A stretch of 64,000 nucleotides of DNA from Sphingomonas natans (lineage in GTDB: Bacteria; Pseudomonadota; Alphaproteobacteria; Sphingomonadales; Sphingomonadaceae): positions 186,001 through 250,000 of the forward strand of contig NZ_JAUOTP010000003.1 of assembly GCF_030546695.1 (NCBI RefSeq). The letters run 5' to 3'. This document shows positions 55,091 to 63,483 of this stretch, in pieces. The position numbers and the translations under genes were made by a program. The notes under the pieces were generated by a model. It did no database searches. It worked only from the letters and a program-made list of their open reading frames with translations, and was not told the origin of the DNA. The stretch's first letter is position 1, and every line of letters starts with the position of its first letter.

Positions 55091-55581
55091 CGCCGGTCAT
55101 ATTCATTCTCGGCATCTTCAAGGGCCATGAACGCATCGCCGTCCGCCCCGACGGTCGCGAACCGTGCGCGAACGTCTTCAACCGAGCCGTTCTTCGGGAA
55201 AAGCCTGTCGAGCTTGGCGGCCTTCGCGAGCTCGCCAATCATTCCCGCCCGCTTCGTCTGATCGAACAGCCAGCTGCCGAAAGACTGCGGCGGCGCGCTT
55301 GCTGTCGTCGGCTCGGGGGTGGTCATCGCGGGAGCGACACGCGGCGTTTGCGCGATCGGCGGTTCGGCGCGGACGATTGGAGGTGCGGGCGGCTTGATGA
55401 TCTTCTTAAGCTTCTTCGGCGCGGTCGCCATCTTCAATTCCATCTGCTGATTCGAGGACGGCGGACGATCGACGTCCTGCACGGTGGGTTTCGGCCGGCG
55501 TGGCCGAGTCAGGATCGGTCGCTCGACATCGAGCCAGAGCTGCTGGGGCCGCTCGACCTCCATTGCCACGGACGCGCCCAT
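55087..55581 (-). CDS. YozE-SAM-like domain protein (164 aa)
   Basis: A long Pro/Ala/Thr-rich disordered N-terminus (1-100) is followed by a YozE-SAM-like domain: QSFGSWLFDQTKRAGMIGEL, AKAAKLDRLFPKNGSVEDVR and a helix ending EDAENEYDRR. The same domain occurs frameshifted at 46943-47321. It lies between two small genes with one base or an overlap of separation, so it belongs to a tight operon. The function is unknown. Confidence 0.65.
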   Translation of the reverse strand: MGASVAMEVERPQQLWLDVERPILTRPRRPKPTVQDVDRPPSSNQQMELKMATAPKKLKKIIKPPAPPIVRAEPPIAQTPRVAPAMTTPEPTTASAPPQSFGSWLFDQTKRAGMIGELAKAAKLDRLFPKNGSVEDVRARFATVGADGDAFMALEDAENEYDRR

Positions 55582-55582
55582 G

Positions 55583-55780
55583 TCAGATTAATGCCAGCTG
55601 CGTCGCGCTGGCAGCGCTCAACAGGAGTCGGGCCTGGCGCGCGTCCTCTACCGCCTGCCGATAATGAAGCGTCCCGCATCGCTCGGCCTCGTCGAACGGG
55701 ACCAGCGACCATTCTTCGGACGGGTAGCAGGCGTCAAAGATCGCCCGCGCGGCGGCCCTCAGCCGCACGTCGTGCTGCAT
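55583..55780 (-). CDS. Small hypothetical protein (65 aa)
   Basis: The protein is helical with a notable YPSEEWSLVPFDEAERCGTL segment and heads the operon with the YozE-SAM-like gene (TGA, one base, ATG). The family was not recognised. Confidence 0.5.
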   Translation of the reverse strand: MQHDVRLRAAARAIFDACYPSEEWSLVPFDEAERCGTLHYRQAVEDARQARLLLSAASATQLALI

Positions 55781-55867
55781 CGTCTTGCTCCAAGCTTAGC
55801 GACTCGCCGACATCGCGGCATGCGATGTAGCTAGAACATAGGCGGAACATCGGGCAAGAGGATTCCC

Positions 55868-56266
55868 ATGCTTGCCCTGCTTCTCGTCGCCGCCACGTCT
55901 CCATTCAGCTGCGTCGTGACGCGCGTCCACGACGGGGATGGGCCGCTCTGGTGCGCCAACGGCGTGAAGGTGCGCATCGCGGGCGTACAAGCGCCGGACT
56001 TCCAAAATGCCGAGCCGTGCCGACGCGCCACGCATCCTGCCTACAGCTGCGACGACATGGCCGCCGCACGCAGCCGGGGGACCGTCGAGAAGCTCGTTCT
56101 GGGGAAGCGTCTGTCCTGTCTCGGTGTCGACCGCAGCTACGGACGCGTCGTCGCCCGATGCACGCTTCCCGATGGGCGATCATTATCGTGCGCAGTGGTC
56201 GCGGCAGACGCCGCCGTCCGGTGGGATCGATACTGGCGGCAATACCGCATGAACGACTGCAGATGA
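55868..56266 (+). CDS. Secreted thermonuclease-like (SNase-fold) protein
   Basis: The 132-residue protein has a short signal segment (1-13) and the SNase opening CVVTRVHDGDGPLWCANGVK followed by VRIAGVQAPDF, matching the family DGDT...VRLxGIDAPE. The Glu of the PE motif is Asp44 here. Six or more Cys residues suggest disulphides, consistent with export. A basic, Trp-rich end follows. It may be an active or weakened nuclease; it stands alone. Confidence 0.7.
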   Translation: MLALLLVAATSPFSCVVTRVHDGDGPLWCANGVKVRIAGVQAPDFQNAEPCRRATHPAYSCDDMAAARSRGTVEKLVLGKRLSCLGVDRSYGRVVARCTLPDGRSLSCAVVAADAAVRWDRYWRQYRMNDCR

Positions 56267-56341
56267 CGAAGCGCGTCAGGCCGCGTCGCGGATCAACAAA
56301 GGCTGGCATCGTCGAGCGGCCGAACCGGTTGCCACTTCGGA

Positions 56342-57355
56342 CTAGAGCGGGACCGGCGCCGCCGGATCGATGAGCCTTCCGTCGCGCAACTCACGCCAGA
56401 AGTCGCCCGGGACGCTTTCTTCCATGGCTGCACGATCTTCCGCAATCCGATCCGGACGACTGGCACCGGGGATGACGGCCGTCACTGCAGGGTTGGCCAG
56501 CGAGAACTGCAGCCCTGCAGCCTTCATGCTGATGCCATACCGATCGGCGATCGCCTTGATGCGCGCCACCTTCTCTAGAATGGTCGCGCTCGCCGGAGCG
56601 TATTCGAAGTTCGGGCCGCCGACGAGCGCGCCGGAGCTGTAGGGACCGCCGACCACGACGCCGAGACCGCGCTCGGCCATCGCCGGCATGACGCGCTGAA
56701 GAGAACGCGAATGGTCCAGCAGCGTATAACGGCCGGCAAGCAGCGAGCAGTCCGGAGTAGGCTCGCTCAAATCCAGCAAGGTTTCGATCGGCTCACACAG
56801 GTTCACGCCGAGGCCCCACGCCTTGATTACGCCTTCGCCGCGCAGACGGTCCAAGGCGCGAAACGCGCCCGTGCGGGCCTCCTCGAAGCGGGCGATCCAC
56901 TCGTCGCCCCAGAAGTCGCGCGCCAGGTCGTGGACGAAGGCGATCTCGATGCGGTCGGTGCGGAGCCGTTTGAGGCTGCCCTCGATCGATCGCAGCGTGG
57001 CGTCGTAGCTGTAGTCGTTCACGACCTTGTTGGGGCGACCGTTGGCGAACACACCGCTCTTCTCCCCCTGCTCCCGGCTGGCGACATCTTCGAGCTCGTC
57101 GAGGATCACGCGCCCGACCTTGGTGCTGACGACATATTCGTCACGTGGTTTTCCGGCGAGCGCCTCACCCATGCGGATTTCGGCCAGACCGGCGCCGTAG
57201 AACGGCGCGTTATCATAATAGCGAATGCCATCGTCCCACGCGGCCTGGACCGTCGCCAGCGCCTCGGCCTCTGGAATGTCTCGGAACATGTTGCCGAGCG
57301 GAGCCGCCCCGAAGCCAAGTTTTCCGGGCAGGATGTCGCTCAGTGCCATGTTCAA
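56342..57355 (-). CDS. Aldo/keto reductase (D-threo-aldose 1-dehydrogenase-like)
   Basis: The 337-residue TIM-barrel protein has the AKR active site: Asp and Tyr in IRYYDNAPFYGAG (about 45-57), Lys in VVSTKVGR and His in IAFVHDLARD. The cofactor end is TAVIPGASRPDRIAEDRAAM. The sequence style matches the fucose/pyridoxal dehydrogenase subgroup that oxidises aldoses to lactones with NAD(P). No operon partner is visible. It could complement the galactose/galactonate route at the left edge, but that is speculative. Confidence 0.88.
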   Translation of the reverse strand: MNMALSDILPGKLGFGAAPLGNMFRDIPEAEALATVQAAWDDGIRYYDNAPFYGAGLAEIRMGEALAGKPRDEYVVSTKVGRVILDELEDVASREQGEKSGVFANGRPNKVVNDYSYDATLRSIEGSLKRLRTDRIEIAFVHDLARDFWGDEWIARFEEARTGAFRALDRLRGEGVIKAWGLGVNLCEPIETLLDLSEPTPDCSLLAGRYTLLDHSRSLQRVMPAMAERGLGVVVGGPYSSGALVGGPNFEYAPASATILEKVARIKAIADRYGISMKAAGLQFSLANPAVTAVIPGASRPDRIAEDRAAMEESVPGDFWRELRDGRLIDPAAPVPL

Positions 57356-57440
57356 TCCTCAAACGGAGTCGGACCGCCACGTGGTCATCGGTCCGAACGG
57401 GATCAAGATGCGCAAGCGTCCGCCCGCCCTGACGCGCGGG

Positions 57441-58280
57441 TCAGGGGAGCGCCGGAAACGTCCTGCGATAGTCATGCACCATCTCACGCAGGCGCAAGGG
57501 TGCAACGACCTCGACCGCATCGCCCCATGAATAGAGATGCCAGGTCATCTCCAGATACCCGGAAGCCCGGAACTTGACGATCAGCGAGCCGTCCTCAGCC
57601 TCCTCGGTGGTCTGCGTCGGGTGGAAGACGTAGCGGCGGGCCTGGGGGGCGGCATCGGGCCGGAACCGCCAGACGACCTCGCCGAACTCCTGCGCGCTTT
57701 CGTAAGAGCCGACCCCCTTCTCGGCATGCTTCTTGAGATCGAATGCGGGATCCGTCTCGAACGTGCCGTCCAGCAGTTCGGCGTGATAAATTTCCTCGAC
57801 CCGGTAGTGCTGCAGGGTCGCCTTGGGCCCCTTGGTCGTGTCCCGCGCCACCAGATAGCGGCGCACGCCGAGGAGCAGGCCATGGGGTGCGACGACGCGC
57901 TCCCTCGGCGCCTCGTCCTCTCGCTTGCGGTAAAGAATGCGCAGGAGGTTGCAGCCCTTCAGCGCCTCGTAGATCGCCTCGACCACCTCCTCGTCGCCGG
58001 CAGGCCGGGGTCCGGGCCGTGCGGCGTGGACCGGCGCCTCCAGCACCGCCTCCTTGTCGACGTCGAGCCTCGTTCCCTGCTCGGGCGGGGATGAGCGCCC
58101 TCACCTTGCGCTCCAGGCTCCGCGCATGGGCAGCCTCCTGTCGCATTCCCGCCTTGTCCAGCTGCGTGATCGCCTCGGCGAGCGCGACAAGCTCGTCTGA
58201 TGAGGGCGTTAGCAGGTGTGCGATGTGCCGCGCCGGGATCGTCCACCGGGCGCGCCGATAGAGGGGTGACAGGTTTTGAC
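57441..58280 (-). pseudogene. WYL-domain regulator, truncated and frameshifted
   Basis: From 58046 downwards the protein reads as a WYL sensor domain and C-terminal extension: EALKGCNLLRILYRKREDEA, VVAPHGLLLGVRRYLVARD and GSLIVKFRASGYLEMTWHLY. The N-terminal linker appears in another frame between 58080 and 58280 (ARWTIPARHIAHLLTPSSDE, then LVALAEAITQLDKAGMRQEA), broken near 58080. The winged-helix DNA-binding part expected before it is missing; that space holds the divergent small gene at 58324. WYL regulators often control defence genes. Confidence 0.65.
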
Positions 58281-58323
58281 ATCCACGCGTGCGAAAGTCC
58301 TTCCCTCGAAGAAGGACACGGGC

Positions 58324-58584
58324 ATGGGTTTTTCGGACATCGGGCTGCGCCACATCGTCGACGTCGACGGACAACTTCTCGGGATCGACGCCGAGGTGAT
58401 CGACACCAGCTATCTGCTCGCCAAGGCCAACCGACCCGCTGACAGGCAGCTGTGGATGGTACGAGCGGGCGAGCGTCTGTTTGTTCAGCCCCGGCAGCGT
58501 ATCCAGCTCACGCAGGACGAGGTGATTTTTTTCGAGACCTCCAGCCATGTCAGCATGCAGGTCCCCCACCGCATGGCAGCATGA
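58324..58584 (+). CDS. Small protein, possible ubiquitin-like (multiubiquitin-type) beta-grasp fold
   Basis: From ATG at 58324, after AAGAAGGA, the 86-residue protein reads RHIVDVDGQLLGIDAEVIDT, an Ala-rich helix (SYLLAKANRPADRQLWMVR) and LTQDEVIFFETSS. The strand-strand-helix-strand order and end resemble the single repeats of prokaryotic multiubiquitin-domain proteins, which occur with E1/E2/JAB-like genes. None of those partners is present here. The adjacent broken WYL gene suggests the leftover of a larger operon. The assignment is by pattern only. Confidence 0.45.
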   Translation: MGFSDIGLRHIVDVDGQLLGIDAEVIDTSYLLAKANRPADRQLWMVRAGERLFVQPRQRIQLTQDEVIFFETSSHVSMQVPHRMAA

Positions 58585-58687
58585 GGGGGCCTGCGGGGGT
58601 CTGGCGGCTCGCGAGCGATCGCGGTCCGCCGTTGAGCCGCTGATCATCGAGCGGCCAACACCAGCAGGTGCCGGGTGGGGCGGTCCC

Positions 58688-58894
58688 TCAGTCGGGGGCC
58701 GCGGCTACCGTAAGAGCGTCGCGTTGCGCGTCCGATAGTACGCCGGCGAGCCCGGGCACCTCGTCAAGCTGCCTGATCTTCGTGAAGCGGCCGCGCTCCT
58801 CGCGGTATCGGACAATCTCGAACCCGTGTCCGCGAAGCCCATCGACCGCGTCGAGGTCGGCCGCGGTCGCGCTGTTGATGTCGACGGCGGGCAT
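58688..58894 (-). CDS. Helix-hairpin-helix protein (68 aa)
   Basis: The protein reads VDINSATAADLDAVDGLRGH then FTKIRQLDEVPGLAGVLSDA, which is a ComEA/UvrC-like double helix-hairpin-helix (N-A-A-DL...GL..., F...QL..VPG...). Such modules bind DNA without sequence preference. It has no signal or membrane anchor, unlike ComEA. It ends 2 bp before the GST gene on the same strand would stop, so it lies downstream in the same transcript. Confidence 0.65.
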   Translation of the reverse strand: MPAVDINSATAADLDAVDGLRGHGFEIVRYREERGRFTKIRQLDEVPGLAGVLSDAQRDALTVAAAPD

Positions 58895-58896
58895 GC

Positions 58897-59524
58897 TCAG
58901 CCCTCCACCGATGGGGTCATGGGTCCGCCGATCTCAACCGCCTTCGTGAGGCCGGGGGTCGCCTCGAGCCGCTCGAGATACGCTAGCACCGCGGCATAGT
59001 CTGCGAGTTGCCCCGAGCGGCGCAGGGTCGCGAGCATGTAGCTCATCTGGATGTCGGCGAGCGTCAGCCGTTCGCCCATCAGGAAGTGGCGCTCGCGAAC
59101 CCTGTGCGCTGTGTAGGAGAGAGCCTTGGTAAGCTCCGGTGCGGTGAAGCTAGCAAGGGCGGTGGGCAGCCTACCGGTTCCCCCTCCAAGAATGGTGAGC
59201 ATCGCCGGTAAGGCCAGCGAACTCTCGACATAATCGAGCCACTCGTCGTGAAGCGCCCGATCAGGCGTGCCAGCCACCAGGACCAGGCGGCCGTTGCCAT
59301 ATTTCTGTTCGAGAAATCGCAGGATCGACGCTGATTCTGCGAGCACGAGACCATCGTCGACGACCACGGGCGCTTTTCCGAGCGGATGGACTGGATAGCT
59401 CGGCGGGCGCGCGAAAGTTCTGATCGCGGTCATAGGCCTTCAGCTCATAGTCGAGGCCAAGCTCCTCGAGCAGCCAGAGCACCCGTGTCGAGCGGGAGAA
59501 TTTCAGGTGGTGGACGGTGGTCAT
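58897..59524 (-). pseudogene. Glutathione S-transferase, frameshifted
   Basis: The start at 59524 gives the GST thioredoxin-fold opening VHHLKFSRSTRVLWLLEELG and LDYELKAYDRDQNF, then breaks near 59397. The adjacent frame supplies VHPLGKAPVVVDDGLVLAES, the glutathione-binding part with the cis-Pro and ES motif, and the full helical C-terminal domain (HFLMGERLTLADIQMSYMLA) to a stop at 58897. One extra base explains it. The Ser in SRSTRV is the expected catalytic residue. Confidence 0.78.
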
Positions 59525-60343
59525 TGCGCGCCTTTCGGAATGTCCGCGCTCAACGCCGGAGCGCGTCGGACGGTCCGGAGCGACGCGCTTCCGGCTCGCC
59601 GGGCTTTCCCTCTAGGTCGGTTCGCTGGACTTTTCGCCGGTGCCTGGGTCAAAGCGCTGCTGATCCACCACGATTCCGGTGCCGGAGGGTGGCATTGACC
59701 GTCCCGCTTTTTGGGCAGTCGTCGACATCTCGCTGGGCGCGGCCGCTGCCACGCGCTTTCGCTGTCGTCGATCGGAGCGCTTCGAAGGCAACTGTGCGCC
59801 CACGTCGCCGGGCAGCGCCAATTATATGACCGGTGAGCCGCGCGACGAATGAGAGCACAGCATCGTCGAGATGGAGGACCCCTGCTGGTCTATCACGGTT
59901 CGCAGCCTGCGCGAGGCTCGCGGTTAGCCCGCGTCATCGACGCGCCGTCGATGATGACCGGATGCTCAACCGTCAGCATAGCACCCGTCCTATGTGCTGC
60001 ATCCAGCGTCAGCCAGGCACGGACCGCGCCTTCGACGATCGTCACTTCGGCGACTTTGCCATCTCCGTGAGGGACATTTTCCAGGGCGACGCTCATGCGC
60101 CAATTAATGTCAGGCGAGGCCGCGCCACGCCATGTCGCTCGGTCATCGGTCGTTCCGTCCGTCTCGGTACTCCATCCGAGCGTTGCCGGACGCGCGATGT
60201 TCCTAAGGGCTCGTTGTCGCGCCGAGTTCCGCGCCGCGCGCGAAAAAGAACGGCCGCCAGCAATGCCCGCAAGTTGATTGCGTCGTAGATGCGCTGCGCC
60301 TGCCGAAGAGCCCGAAGCTCAGCGGCGGAAGCCTCGCAAATGC
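59525..60343. other. Region without a firmly supported gene
   Basis: A minus-strand frame at 59893-60096 (VALENVPHGDGKVAEVTIVE, then HRTGAMLTVEHPVIIDG) has good composition and may be a small protein, but no family or start evidence supports it. The rest is not protein-like. Confidence 0.3.
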
Positions 60344-60373
60344 GAAGGGCCGCCCCTCACGGAACGGCCCTTC
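60344..60373. terminator. Perfect 9-bp stem-loop
   Basis: GAAGGGCCG at 60344-60352 pairs with CGGCCCTTC at 60365-60373 around a 12-nt loop. There is no clear U-run on either side. It lies downstream of the amidohydrolase gene (minus strand) and could end its transcript or be an intergenic repeat. Confidence 0.4.
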
Positions 60374-60625
60374 CATTGTCTACCGAACGCGGTCAGCTCA
60401 GACGAGCCGGACCCCCGTGGTGGAGGCCATGCTCAGAATGTGTGCCGCGGACGGCGTATGACAATGAGACATTCGACCACCTCCTTTCCGTTGTTGACGA
60501 TGGAGTGGATGTGGGACCGATCGCAGGACTTTCAAGCACATCGGGATTCAATCATTGTCGTCGCCGGGATACGAAGACTTGATCGCGAGCGCCTGCGGCG
60601 CGAATTTTGGTCCGCAATGAATAGG

Positions 60626-62419
60626 TCAGTAGAACCCGACATTGTCGAGGAGTAGCCATGCCTTCTCGCCGCCCTTTCGCACCGCCTTGATCTCGATCTC
60701 GGTAACGTCGTCTCCGGTCCAGCCGGTGGTCGCAAATTCGGCCCGGCCCTTCTGCTTTTTCAGGTCGGCGAAGGGCACGTCTACTGTATGCCACTTAGCG
60801 CTGCCGATGATTGTCGCGGAATAGGTCCCGCTCAGGGTGTTGAGTTCGACTTCGTATGGACCGTCGCCGCGCAGGTCGAGCTTGATGCCCTTATACTTGC
60901 GCAGGTCAGCCGGCTGTATGCTGCCCTTCGTGAGCGGCAGAACGACGGCGATCTGCGCATCGGGCTTGATGGCCATCTTGCCCATCATGCTCAGCGCATG
61001 GCCACTATTCTCTCGGGCGACGGTGTCGATCACCTCGATGCTGCGCTCGATGCCTCCGTCTGGTTCGGTCACGACCAACGTATCAAGACTAGTGCGCCCA
61101 TCCGCCCGCTCGAAATCGGCCACCAGCGGGGCAACCGCGATCGCCGGCATCGGCGTGATCGCGTTGAGCGGCGGCGCGCCGGGGCCGAACACCAACTTAC
61201 CGTCGATGAATACCCGATCGGTTTTCTCGACATCAGCGATGTTGGTCCAGGGCGCGCCTTTGATCAGGACGATGTCGGCGCGCTTGCCCGGCTCGATTGT
61301 CCCGCGATCGGCCAACTGGCGCATGATCCGGGCGCTGTTGGCGGTGGCGGCGATCAGCGCAGCCGAGGGTGACAGCCCGGCCTGGACCAGCAACTCCATC
61401 TCGCGCAGGCTCGATTTGCCGTGAGGTGTCCCCGGCATGCCGCCATCTGTGCCCGCAGCAATCGGAACACCCGCGTCGTAGAGTTTCTTGGTGTTGGAGA
61501 CGGCATTGCTCCAGTTGGCGTTGGCGCGGGCGCGGCGCGCTGCATCGGTGCCGGCTTGAGCACGACGGCCCGGTTTGTCAGGATCGTAGACGGCAAGTGT
61601 CGGCGCGAAATAGTCGCCGCCTTTCTTGATAGCCTCGACCTGCTCGTCGGTGAGCGGCAGATCCTGCAGCGCGTGCGCGATCACGTCCACCTTGGCATGC
61701 CCGGCCTCGACGGCCTTCTGCGTCCGCAGAATGTGGGTCAACACGGGAATATCGTACTTGTGCGCCTCGTCCACCAACGCGACCAGCGCATCCTCGTTCA
61801 TGCTGGTATCGTCGGGCGACAAGCCATAGCGCCAGCCGTCGACCATCACCTCCCCCAGGCAGTCGGGCTTGTAAGGCACGATCTGATCGACGCCGTCGCG
61901 CGCTGACTGCGGCGTTACGATCATCTTGGTGGTGGCGGTATCGGCCCAGTCAGCGCCGTGGCCGCCGGGCGTCGACAGGCGGCCGCACAGATTGACGTGC
62001 GGCGCGATGGCCAGCGACGCCAGCCACTTGCGCCGAGCGGCGAACGCCTCAGGGGAAGAGTTGAAATCGTTGCTCGTGGTGACGCCGGTCGACACGTAGG
62101 CGTTGGCGATGGCCGGAGTGACGCCCGGGTCGCCGCTTGCCGTCCAGTGCGTGTGCAGGTCGTAGAACCCGGGAACCAGAGCCTCGCCGCTGGCGTCGAT
62201 GATCTTTGCGCGCGAGGGCACCTTCACGTTCGTACCGACCGCGACGATTCGGTCGCCCTGAATCAGCACGGTTGCCCGATAGGGCGCCGCACCAGTGGAA
62301 TCAAAGACGGTCGCGCCGACGATCGCGGTGGTCGCTCCGCCCGGTGCCGCGTCGGTGCGACCCGCGGCGGAGATAAAGAAGGCGATCATTCCGGCAAAAG
62401 CGAGGGGTCTCTTCAACAA
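60626..62419 (-). CDS. Secreted amidohydrolase with C-terminal CIA30-like domain
   Basis: The preferred start is TTG 62419 (CCGGAGACAC upstream), giving a signal peptide (PLAFAGMIAFFISAAGRTDA) and about 597 residues. The amidohydrolase domain has VPGFYDLHTHWTASGDPG with the metal HxH, VLTHILRTQKAVEAGHAKVD with further His, and AAGTDGG with the Asp ligand. The end IEPGKRADIVLIKG is typical of imidazolonepropionase-like dipeptidases. After about 440 comes a beta-sandwich (DFERADGRTSLDTLVVTEPD ... AWLLLDNVGFY) resembling CIA30 carbohydrate-binding modules. The combination suggests a periplasmic enzyme on a carbohydrate- or amide-containing substrate. Confidence 0.85.
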   Translation of the reverse strand: MLKRPLAFAGMIAFFISAAGRTDAAPGGATTAIVGATVFDSTGAAPYRATVLIQGDRIVAVGTNVKVPSRAKIIDASGEALVPGFYDLHTHWTASGDPGVTPAIANAYVSTGVTTSNDFNSSPEAFAARRKWLASLAIAPHVNLCGRLSTPGGHGADWADTATTKMIVTPQSARDGVDQIVPYKPDCLGEVMVDGWRYGLSPDDTSMNEDALVALVDEAHKYDIPVLTHILRTQKAVEAGHAKVDVIAHALQDLPLTDEQVEAIKKGGDYFAPTLAVYDPDKPGRRAQAGTDAARRARANANWSNAVSNTKKLYDAGVPIAAGTDGGMPGTPHGKSSLREMELLVQAGLSPSAALIAATANSARIMRQLADRGTIEPGKRADIVLIKGAPWTNIADVEKTDRVFIDGKLVFGPGAPPLNAITPMPAIAVAPLVADFERADGRTSLDTLVVTEPDGGIERSIEVIDTVARENSGHALSMMGKMAIKPDAQIAVVLPLTKGSIQPADLRKYKGIKLDLRGDGPYEVELNTLSGTYSATIIGSAKWHTVDVPFADLKKQKGRAEFATTGWTGDDVTEIEIKAVRKGGEKAWLLLDNVGFY

Positions 62420-62667
62420 GTGTCTCCGGCGCAACGCTCGCGATCGAATCCATTCGGCCCTCTGATCGCGTGCTATCGAACATCTGCTAGCAGAAAGCTC
62501 AGATCCGAAACGTTCAAAGACGAAGCAAAAAAAACGGCGTTTTGCTGTTTTTGTGCGCAGTTGGCATCCCGCCGCCCGGCATAGGGCAGCTAGCACGCCC
62601 GGAGCGCCGGCAAAGACGATCCGTATTTCCCGGGAACTTTATCAAAACAGACAATGGATGCTCGACA

Positions 62668-63267
62668 GTGCCAGACGGCAAGGTATTACTGCTGCTGAAC
62701 ACGGAGGATGATTTGGCCAACGACGCGCTACTAACTCTCACTGCCGACATCGTGTCGGCGCATGTGTCGAACAACTCCGTGGCGGCAGTCGATCTGCCAA
62801 CGCTGATCAGCACCGTTTATGGCGCCTTGAGCAAGATATCCGCTCCGGAAGAAGCTTTACCCGCTAAGTTGGTGCCAGCCGTATCGATCCGAAACTCTAT
62901 CAAGCCGGACTATATCGTCTGCCTGGAGGACGGTAAAAAACTCACGATGCTGAAGCGCTATCTCGGCCGGACGTACGGGATTACACCGGACGCATATCGT
63001 GCGAAATGGGGTTTGCCGAAGGACTATCCGATGGTTGCTCCCAATTATACCGAGAAGCGTCGAAATCTGGCCAAGGCCGTCGGCTTGGGCCGCAAGGCAG
63101 TTGAACAGGTCGATGCCGCCACCGCTCCACTCGCCGCTGCCGTAAAGGCCAGTCGCAGGAAACTTGGCATCGCCGCAGGCAGGGCCGTCGCGACCCCAGA
63201 ACCCATCAGTGACGTCATCGTCGCCAAGCCGGCCCCGAAGCGCGGACGCAAGCCAAAGGCAAGCTAA
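62668..63267 (+). CDS. MucR/Ros-family transcriptional regulator
   Basis: The protein (about 199 residues from GTG 62668) has the MucR core: LTADIVSAHVSNNSVAAVDL, IKPDYIVCLEDGKKLTMLKR with the first zinc ligand Cys, and YLGRTYGITPDAYRAKWGLP. The C-terminus is Ala/Lys-rich (KPAPKRGRKPKAS), an AT-hook-like tail. MucR proteins are nucleoid-type silencers of exopolysaccharide, motility and virulence genes. The second Cys of the zinc site is not evident in this copy. The start is uncertain because no ATG fits. It is divergent from the amidohydrolase. Confidence 0.88.
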   Translation: MPDGKVLLLLNTEDDLANDALLTLTADIVSAHVSNNSVAAVDLPTLISTVYGALSKISAPEEALPAKLVPAVSIRNSIKPDYIVCLEDGKKLTMLKRYLGRTYGITPDAYRAKWGLPKDYPMVAPNYTEKRRNLAKAVGLGRKAVEQVDAATAPLAAAVKASRRKLGIAAGRAVATPEPISDVIVAKPAPKRGRKPKAS

Positions 63268-63483
63268 TCGCCTGGCGGGAGCCGGCAGGCTCCCGCCTCG
63301 CGCTTCGTCATCACGCATGCGGATGGTATTAAGCAGCGGAGAGAGAACACGCCGATCAATCGGGCCGCTCACTCGATGACTTAGTCGCCACGCGCCAACT
63401 GAAGGGGCGGTAATGGCGCCGACGCCGGCGCAGTTAGGGCAGCACCAAAATAAGCTATAGCGACAAAGGAAAACGGACTCTCA

